64,000 bases of DNA from Podocnemis expansa (taxonomy: Eukaryota > Chordata > Testudines > Podocnemididae), in contig ML682005.1 of the NCBI GenBank assembly GCA_007922195.1, positions 29,376,373 to 29,440,372 on the forward strand, read 5' to 3'. The notes below the pieces were generated by a model that was not told where the DNA came from, did not search any database, and worked only from the letters and a program-made list of their open reading frames with translations. Each line of letters opens with the position of its first letter. Position 1 is the stretch's first letter. Both the position numbers and the translations under genes were made by a program. Positions 56,753 through 64,000 of the stretch are shown here, piece by piece.

Positions 56753-57785
56753 ATGAGGAGTCGTGTGGCACTTAAAGACTAACATTTATTTTTCACAAGA
56801 GCTTTTGTGGGGGAAAATCCCACTTCCTCAGATGCTTCGAAGATGGGTGAACTGACAGAATGGAATGAAAATAAATGCAAGGGGGTGTAAAACATAGGAT
56901 CAGGTCATACAGTAACAGCAAATCAGAGCAGTTGTTTGGCTCAAACCCTGGGAAGCCTGAAGTCAAATTACCTTTTGTAATGGGAAAAGAACCCATAGTC
57001 TCCATTCAACCCTGCTTTCACAGAATTTAATTTGCATATTAATTCGAGTTCAGCTGTTTCTCTTTGAAGTCTTGATGTCCCAGTCACATATCTGATGACA
57101 GTCGTTAACAAATCATTTATCAAGTGATTAGAAAGATGGATGTGCTCAGCAACTGTTTTTTTTGTTTGGTTGGTTTTGTTTTGTGATTTCTGATATCAGT
57201 TCTATGTTCATTTATTCTTTTGCATAGGCATCCTCCTGTTTGTCCAATGTATAAGGTGTTGGGGCATTTCTGGCCCATGATGGCATAGATCACATTAGTA
57301 GATGAGCAGGTAAATGAACCTTTGATGAAGTAGCAGGCTTGATTAGGACCTATGATGGTATCTATTGTGCAGATATATGGGCAGACTTGGCAGCGAGGTT
57401 TGTTGCAGAGGTGTGTGCCTGCTTTAATGTTTCTGTTGTTAAATTCTGTGAAAGTAGGACTGAATTGAGACTATGGGTTCTTTTCCCATTACAAAAGGTA
57501 ATTGGACTTCAGGCTTCCCAGGGTTTGAACCAAACAACTGCTCTGATTTGCTGTTACTGTGTGACCTGATCCTATGTTTTACACCCCCTTGCATTTATTT
57601 TCATTCCATTCTGTCAGTTCACCCATCTTCGAAGCATCTGACAAAGTGAGATTTTCTCCCATGAAAGCTCTTGCAAAAAATAAATCTGTTAGTTTTTAAG
57701 TGCCACTCGACTCCTTGGGGGCTTTTTGTTTGTTTGTTTGTTTGTTTGTTTTGTTTGCTGGACTAAACTAACAGGGCTATCCCTT
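56753..57785 (-). mobile_element. Penelope-like element with GIY-YIG domain and inverted terminal repeats
   Basis: The minus-oriented arm at about 56753-57029 and the plus-oriented arm at about 57441-57720 carry the same terminal repeat (GAAGTGGGATTTTC-like, AAATAAATGCAAGGGGGTGT-like, CCCATTACAAAAGGTAAT). Between them (57030-57440) is the end of the element's protein. The right arm ends with a TTTG microsatellite (57727-57752) and CTAAACTAACAGGGCTAT. Penelope elements are retroelements whose copies commonly have partial, inverted terminal repeats. Most of the RT is missing. Confidence 0.85.
56968..57440 (-). pseudogene. GIY-YIG endonuclease domain of a Penelope-like polyprotein (fragment)
   Basis: From 57440 the minus strand reads NNRNIKAGTHLCNKPRCQVC, with a Cys cluster, then FIKGSFTCSSTNVIYAI and KCPNTLYIGQTGGCLCKRIN and EHRT, the GIY-YIG core with its Arg and the HR pair. 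After a one-base shift in an A run near 57160, it continues AEHIHLSNHLI, RLQRETAELELICKLNS with the conserved Glu, and GLNGDYGFFSHYKR before TAA at 56970-56968. In Penelope elements this domain follows RT and nicks the target. The RT part is lost at the inverted junction at 57440. The copy is defective. Confidence 0.85.
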
Positions 57786-58024
57786 TGGAAATCTACATGA
57801 ATGGGCATCATTAGGATGTCAATAACATCAGAATGAAAATGTGGCTGAGGTTTCATAGTTATTTCTACTGAAACAACATTCGAACACAGACTTAATGTTA
57901 TTGCAGATAAACACCAGAGCAAACTACACTACCCTGTGCCTGGAGGATCTGGTTAGCAGTGAATGAACAGTAATAACATTCAGATAATAATGTTTTATAT
58001 ATTATTTTCAAAAAAACTGATTAC

Positions 58025-58025
58025 C

Positions 58026-58067
<42 letters not shown>

Positions 58068-58068
58068 T
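58025..58068. repeat. (GATA)n microsatellite
   Basis: About ten uninterrupted TAGA units. Confidence 0.95.
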
Positions 58069-59327
58069 TAAAAATTTCCATACGTCTTAACAAATTGTTT
58101 TCATAACCTATGGTAATTACCTTTAAAAGATTCATTTCTTTTCTGTCAACCTTCTGTCATTAATGGCACTTTTTTTTTCATATTCAAAAAGTGGTAACTG
58201 TACAGTTTTATATTTACGTGACCTTATAGAAGATTGTCTGGCATTATTTCTCTTGAAAGAATTTTCACAATTTAATATCACTAATACTGAGGGATCCATC
58301 TTTTTTTTCAAAAACAAACTACCATAACCTTGGCTGCTAGTAGTGATTGTGTTGTCTTCTCTCCTTATACATTCTTATTTATTTCAGTTTTTATTTGACT
58401 TAATTTTAATTTTAGTTTTAGTTTCATAAAATTTCCAGTTTGTTCTGGCAATTCTACTCACATCAGTGATTACATTCTAATTGTGTTTAGTTTGCTTTCA
58501 CTTTATTTTAGCAAGGACAGATTATTAAATAAGATATCTACACCATGTTATACTCAACAAATGTGTTAAAACGTCACCAGCTTGATCTCCTTTAGAAAAA
58601 TAGCATATGATCATAAAATTCAAACACTGTATCCTAATGTATATGTACCAGGGACTAGAACTGAGGCTGCATAAGCAACCTTAATTTTGGCATTTCCTTT
58701 TGCATTTTTGCAACCTTCATAATGTTCTTTTAACATAGTTTTTGTCTGATATATAATTTTGAGTAATGGAATGTAAAACCATGATATTGCAGGCTTCCTG
58801 AAGCATGATTTTGGAACTCCACATCATATGAAAAACTGGAGGTGTCTCAAACTTGGACATATGGGACCTGAGTATCTGGCCCACAGTATCTTATTTACAG
58901 TAGCACTATCAATGTTGCAAACACTAGTGGACCTAAGCCAATAACTGTGGAAAATGTGGGTTTAAACAGATCATTGTACAGGAAACCTCAGGCAAAATAC
59001 AGGCATAATAAAGAGATCCTCCAGGTCAGGTTTTTGTCAGATTTTCAGAGATTTTGAGGTTTCTGAACCATTATTCAAAAAGGGTATATATGCATTTCTT
59101 TTGCAGTAAATCCTTGCTATCAGCCCTACTATTTTACACTTTTTCATGAAAGCTCCTAATCATAATAAAATCTCTCATTGAGATTTAATTTTCTTCTCTA
59201 ATATTAGCCTTTGATTGAATTTAGTTTTTAATCTCGTTTTTTGATTGCCTCAGAAATATGCTACAAGATGAAGTACGCCTTCCATTTTACAGTGTGTATA
59301 CTTTTAATCTATTGTCTGTAGTAACTG

Positions 59328-59395
59328 CATTCATAGACTCCAAGGTCAGAAATAGCCAGTAGACTCATCTAGTCTAACCTCCTATATAAAAAGAA
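59328..59395 (-). mobile_element. CR1-like 3' end fragment
   Basis: TTCATAGACTCCAAGGTCAG, then CATCTAGTCTAACCTCCTAT, is the reverse complement of the CR1 3' end type seen at 17930-17980 (AGACTAGATGATC, CCTTGGAATCTATATAG). Confidence 0.6.
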
Positions 59396-59755
59396 TTTGC
59401 ATAGTAATTGCATAATTGAATACTATGCGATTAATAACAATTAGGTTGTTTTACTCATTTTTTTTAAAACGAGGGGCCTATTCTACAACCCTTACTCATG
59501 TTGAGTAGAATCTATTCCCAAGGTGAGCAAAATTAGCTGCAGAATCTAGAATGTTTGGTTTCTTCTCATGCCTAACTCGGTATTTTAAGCTTCACAAGGT
59601 TTACAGCAATTCTGTGTGTCTTGAGACTTCAGAATATATCTCTGAGAAATAAAAAAGTGTTAGTCATTGCACTTATGAAGCATCTTGATTATGTGTCAGA
59701 TTACATTTTCCCCCCAATGTGAATAAAAGCAACCGCTTCCCATGTTGTTGTAAAT

Positions 59756-59806
59756 AGTGTGAAACTGACTGCCATGAAGATCAGGGGTCGTAGTCAATTT
59801 CACACT
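59756..59806. repeat. Small hairpin
   Basis: AGTGTGAAACTGACTGC and GTAGTCAATTTCACACT pair at about 15 of 17 positions. Confidence 0.55.
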
Positions 59807-62601
59807 GCTGTTGGTGCTAAATGGAAAGTGGTTATGCATAGAACAATTCAAATCAGTTTCTTTCTACAGCTACTGACACCTGAAAACTTGTGATTATAGC
59901 ATGAGAGAGTATGAAGTGTGTATCAGTGTTCCAAAGAAGTCATTGAATAATTGGATTATTCCATCATTTCCAGTAACAAAGTTCTAGATATTGAACTGTA
60001 CTTTTGTGTATGATAGCCTACCAGACAAATGGATTACACTGAGATTCTGCCAAGTAAGAATGAGTTCAGATTTCAGATCTTTTAAAAGATTTTTTACGCA
60101 GTTTTTACAAAAACTAAGACAAAAATGAATAATAGTAAGAAAGGAATAAATGTAAAACAAGTAGAAATTTTCCATGTCTTTTTACTTGTAGAAGGAAATA
60201 AGCATTTTCCTACAGTATTTGTAACCCAAACATTGCCATATTGTTACACATGGGAATTGGAAAGAAAAAAATGATTATATATTGATTAAAAACAAAAGTG
60301 ATCCAAACAGTCTATTTCTAGTATGTGACTTGAGAAAAATGCAAAAAAAGTATGAGTAAAATTAAGAAGAAATATGTCATGCTTTATTTTTTATCAGTTT
60401 TCAGCCTGTTAATGTCCCTAGTAGCTGACATTTTATATCTGCTTCTGTTAACTGGTTAATCTGATGTCTCACTACTGAACTTTTCTGAATGTATGTCATT
60501 TTTACAATTTTCAAATTTGACCTTCATTTATTTGATTCCAGAAAGGACAATGATATGATTTCAGATCTTCATTCTGTTTTGTAGAAAACTCCAGTTACCC
60601 AGACGACTGACAGATAAAGGTTAAGTCACACCACAATTGCTCCTGAGATACTGAGACCTAACAGTGGTGTGCGACACTCACGATAATTTGAACGATTAAC
60701 TATTTTCATCAACACATAAAAGTACCATTGGAGACACAAGAATGTTTGACCACCCATGAGTCTCCCAACACAACTTCTTGCCTATTAGTAGTTTCATTAT
60801 AAAACATTTCACTTTTTCAGATGCATATGTTTTTAATAATGAAGATTATATGTCTCAGAACTTACCCCTCCCATTAGTGTACTGGTGGTGGCACCTAGAC
60901 GTGACAGCGATGAACATATCAGCAACTCAGGACAGATAGATGGTAATTTGGGAAATTCTTGACATAGCTAACTGATGTGAAATATAGTATAGACCATTTA
61001 GCCAGGTGTTTGTCCTGCAAAGGTAGCTTTAAAAACTGATAGCAAAGTTTAATAATATATTTTGTTAAGACCAATTTATAGTTAAAGCTAAACGTCTTAA
61101 TTGGAGGATGAATTATAACACTTAGTAGTAGTATAGTAGTGTTGGAATAACACCAAAATGGTGGTGTCAGTTATTTTACAGCAGTTGAGAGGCACAGTTG
61201 TGTTCGAATGGTTATGCTACAGTGTCATAACACCTGCTCCTGCTTACTCAAAGTTCCATCCTTTTTTCCTCTCTGTGGCAATATCAGGCTAGCACTTCTA
61301 AGTTCTTGAAAATGATTAAAAAGCTCTTATGCTTGTACATTAATGCATAGCACTGCAGAACTTGATGAATTTAATCATTTCATGTTTGAAAGACAAAATG
61401 CTTTATGTACGAAGCTGCATCAGCCAATAAAGTTAAATGGGATTCAGCTTATAGTATTACAAGCCTTGACAGTTTACTGAACCTATGCATTATTGATACA
61501 AGAGCAGTTCAGGAAGAAATATTTCTTTGGATGAAGAATCAGTATGTCACTTAGATTTTAGAGGAGCACTTAGGTTAATTTGTGCTGGTGTTGTTGATAA
61601 GGTTATAACAAAGTTGAAGCTGTGAGATAGAAATGTGAGCTCAACTGTTCAGTTTTGTTTATGCTATTAGAAAGAAGTTCCTTTTATGTCTTGAATGTTT
61701 TGTGGCTGTTCAGAAAGCTCGAGTTTTAAGTGAAGACTGTGGCTTTATTAATGTCTAGGAGCTTCCATGTTTCAAGGCTAGTGTAATATATTTTGTCTTT
61801 AATATGTAAACAACATTGTCTCTATCAAATGTGAATCAAAAGCATATGTGTGCATGAAAGAGAAAGAAAAGAGGGCCAGTTATTCACATATAGGTTTATA
61901 TTGAGTGTTATGGTTAGCCTTTAAAAAAATAACTGTAAAAACATCACTACTCAGGTGCAGCATTATCAGTGTATGTCAAGGACCAGTTAACAATAAGTCA
62001 GCTTTCTCCAGAGAGTTGTTATGGCCATTTTCTGTATTTGAGAGCTTTGTAAACAGTTCACATAGCAACTTTACTTAAAGTATTCTTTTGTACCAAGTTT
62101 GAATTGCCTATGCTTTTCCCTCTTAGTTTAATATGTTCATTATGGGCCTGATATTCCACCTACTTATGCTTGTATAAAGGTCACATAAACTGTGACTATT
62201 TTGTTGCAGTAAAATATATATGCTTCTGGCACTCACTTTGTACAGGGGGCAATGAATACATTAGGGGGAAGCTAATGGAGAAATAGATGCTATACTTAGG
62301 TATAAAGACTTTGTGGACTGAAACCCTAGAGAGTAAGGAGCTTGTTATTGATAGCTGTTGGGGAAGAGAGACACAGAGCTGCTTGAAGACTGAATGGAAA
62401 GACGCACCATAAGAGAAGGAGCTTTTTGCTGGCACCTGTTGATGAGGAAGAGAAAACTGCATGGGCGAGGCTTCATTTATATTTCAATTATGTGACAGTT
62501 TGGGGCATTGTGGTTACAGTAAAAATAAGTTGTGAATTTGGGTGCAATCAAATCCTGTTATCCTTCTTGAGGAATGAAAGGACAACCGAGCTGGACAAAA
62601 T

Positions 62602-63104
62602 GGGTATGTCCACACCTCTCTTTTATTTCGAAATAACACTGGTTATTTCAAAGTAAAAGATTAGGTCCACATGATGTATTCTTATTTCAAAATAATGGGT
62701 TCTGTCATTTCAAAATAAGAGCTATCACTTTGAAATAGCTTAAACCTTCTTTAAATTGAAACGGCTGTTATTTTGAAACAGTTATTTCAAAATAATGGCG
62801 TTCAGACATGTTATTTCGAAATAACCATTATTTCAAAATAACACTTTTGCCCTTCTCCTTCCCAGGGTGCCTTCCTTTTAGCCTATATTGGGTGGGGGCA
62901 TGGCCCAGAGAGGGGGCCATGTTGCCACACCTCCCATGGTGCCCCTCTCCTAAAGCGAAATAGCAAGTCCTATGTTTGGACATGCTATTTTGCTTTAAGC
63001 TTTTCCCTTAACTTGAATTAACTCATTTTTAAATAAGGACTTTATTTTCAAATAACTCATTTTGAAATAATTTATTCTGAAAAAATGATGATGTGGACAT
63101 GGCC
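62602..63104. mobile_element. Family A inverted-repeat element, complete
   Basis: The ends are GGGTATGTCCACAC and GATGTGGACATGGCC, flanked by AAT (62599-62601 and 63105-63107). The layout is as in the 9732 copy: TTATTTCGAAATAA-type arms, a short core with CCCAGGGTGCC and ATGTTGCCACACCTCCCATG, then AAGCGAAATAGCAAG and closing arms. Confidence 0.8.
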
Positions 63105-63140
63105 AATGTGTCTAGATGAGGGGTAACTGACTGGCTATGT

Positions 63141-63328
63141 CAGGGTTGTCAAACACACGGCCCCCAGGCTGCATGCGGCCTCTAAAGCTATTTCCTGTGG
63201 CCCACAAAGATGCTATGGTTACTGAAATTTGCAATGTCATTGTGTGAAAAGTTTTCAGTGATGTGGCCCTTTGGCTAATGTACTAGTCCTCATGCAGCCC
63301 TCATGGTGATTTGAGTTTGAGATCTCTG
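63141..63328. mobile_element. hAT-type element with exact 8-bp duplication
   Basis: The ends are CAGGGTTGTCAAACAC and GAGTTTGAGATCTCTG. Both flanks are GGCTATGT (63133-63140 and 63329-63336). It is related to the copies at 49914 and 23226. Confidence 0.85.
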
Positions 63329-63350
63329 GGCTATGTCTACGCTTAGAGAT

Positions 63351-63617
63351 AGAGCCCTGCAAATCCACTGATATCCGTGGATATCCACCTTATATCCAAA
63401 TCTGGGGATACAACACGGATATCTGTGGGCCATTTCTTGCAGATGCAGATCAGATACAGAGCCACATATTTTTTTTCTGCACAGAGCTAGAGCCCTGCAA
63501 ATATGCAGATATCCTCATTATGTCCGAATCCGTGGATACAACACGTATATCCATGGACCATTTCTTGCGGATGCAGGGTGGCTACGGATCCACCTATCTG
63601 TATCCATGCAGGGCTCT
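63351..63617. mobile_element. Tandem dimer of a short element (AGAGCCCTGC termini)
   Basis: Two consecutive units start AGAGCCCTGCAAAT at 63351 and 63489, and the right end is TGCAGGGCTCT. Both units contain GGATACAACACG and CCATTTCTTGC and are rich in GATATCC palindromes. Flanks TTAGAGAT and TTAGAGAG suggest an 8-bp hAT-like duplication (7 of 8). Confidence 0.65.
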
Positions 63618-63765
63618 TAGAGAGTTATTCACAATTACTTAATTCTAAATAACCACTTCAATTTTAAACTAAAGTTATTAATTCAAACTAGACAGCCTTC
63701 ACTAGACTCTTAGTTCAAATTAAAGTAGGATTTATTAATTCAAGTTAGGGAGTCTACATTAGATT

Positions 63766-64000
63766 GAGGCGTTGCTGGCTCTGGGCATACAGGTCCCATG
63801 CCCTGAATCCAGGTGCCAGTGCCCTGGGTCCTGCGGGCCCCCACCTTTCCCGGCCTGAGGCCTGATTGGGCTGGAGATCCTGTGCCCAGCTTCCCGCAGC
63901 CACGGCGGCCACTTCCCCAAGGATGGGTGGCCTGCGGCCATGGTGGCCACTCCTGGCCCCATCCCCAGATGGGGATCCAGGGTCCAGCCAGTTGCGGTGG
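63766..64000 (-). repeat. GC-rich repeat shared with 5330-5510, runs off the window
   Basis: The reverse complement matches the segment inside the hAT element at 4677: GGATCCCCATCTGGGGATGG, GATCTCCAGCC, GACCCAGGGCAC and GATTCAGGGCA are in the same order. The boundary at GAGGCGTTG corresponds to AGTGACGCCTC at 5500. Confidence 0.7.

Larger units (their letters stand above)
57786..62598. other. No gene recognised; long AT-rich unique stretch
   Basis: Apart from the GATA microsatellite, a CR1 tail at 59328 and a small hairpin at 59756, I find no repeat ends or coding frames with motifs. The open frames at 59984-60175 (minus), 62196-62462 (minus) and 62426-62656 are unsupported. Confidence 0.5.
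63133..63765. mobile_element. Family C/D element carrying two nested insertions
   Basis: The host terminus GGCTATGT (63133-63140) is followed by an hAT element. After its duplicate GGCTATGT (63329-63336) the host continues CTACGCTTAGAG. A second insertion occupies 63351-63617. The host resumes with ATTACTTAATTCTAA and TTAGTTCAAATTAA units to about 63765, where the GC-rich block begins. No right terminus is seen. Confidence 0.65.

Noticed and set aside
62196..62656. Small open frames near 62.4 kb as exons
   Set aside because: They are short, lack motifs and splice support, and the second runs into a family A element.
183..63765. Treating all GTCTACAC-ended elements as hAT
   Set aside because: Several copies show 3-bp duplications and one has a proven empty site; the 8-bp duplications belong to other elements with CAG-type ends.

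Overview
This window is vertebrate nuclear DNA, most likely from a sauropsid and probably a turtle. It shows CR1 LINE 3' tails, a tRNA-headed SINE with a CR1-like tail, Penelope-like elements with a GIY-YIG domain, many hAT relics and very many short inverted-repeat DNA transposons. The turtle call is an inference from repeat content. I found no host protein-coding gene, rRNA gene or functional tRNA gene. Two assembly gaps are present (4107-4506 and 21423-21432).

The centrepiece is a 6.0 kb Ty3/gypsy-type LTR retrotransposon on the minus strand at 24475-30519, with a 5-bp target duplication (TTCCA). Its order is gag, zinc knuckle, protease, integrase, then reverse transcriptase and RNase H. 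Integrase upstream of RT is the copia-like order that defines the Gmr1 branch of gypsy elements. The gag carries a region resembling the SCAN domain of vertebrate zinc-finger proteins, which fits the published derivation of SCAN from Gmr1-like gag. The copy is broken by in-frame stops and a frameshift. Its LTRs contain a 51-bp tandem array with 3 copies in one LTR and 4 in the other, and the pol frame runs into the 3' LTR through the TATA box.

The rest is a mosaic of transposons, often nested. The dominant group shares a terminal inverted repeat near GGGTATGTCTACAC and apparent 3-bp target duplications, but its interiors are built from four different iterated palindromes: A, TTATTTCGAAATAA; B, TTAAGTTGACTTAA; C, TTAGTTTGAACTAA; D, AATTCGAATT. 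I count about 17 copies, from 350 bp to 2.5 kb. Around and inside them are hAT-type elements with 8-bp duplications (212-664, 4677-6347, 16230-16419, 21826-22422, 23226-23563, 63141-63328), a decayed hAT transposase (6764-7282), Penelope-like fold-back insertions (49045-49395, 56753-57785 and others) and decayed integrase/RNase H fragments of another gypsy lineage (18496-19743 and 32695-33420).

Layout: 0-10.5 kb, nested DNA transposons; 10.5-17 kb, mostly unique AT-rich DNA; 17-20 kb, CR1/SINE and a decayed gypsy; 20-22.6 kb, a large composite B element; 23-30.5 kb, hAT, C, CR1 and the Gmr1-like element; 30.8-36.4 kb, two D elements in opposite orientation around gypsy debris; 36.4-44.8 kb, mostly unique DNA; 44.8-54.5 kb, A, C and B elements with Penelope fold-backs; 54.5-62.6 kb, mostly unique DNA plus a GIY-YIG Penelope copy; 62.6-64 kb, a dense nest. 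The unique stretches read as intergenic or intronic.
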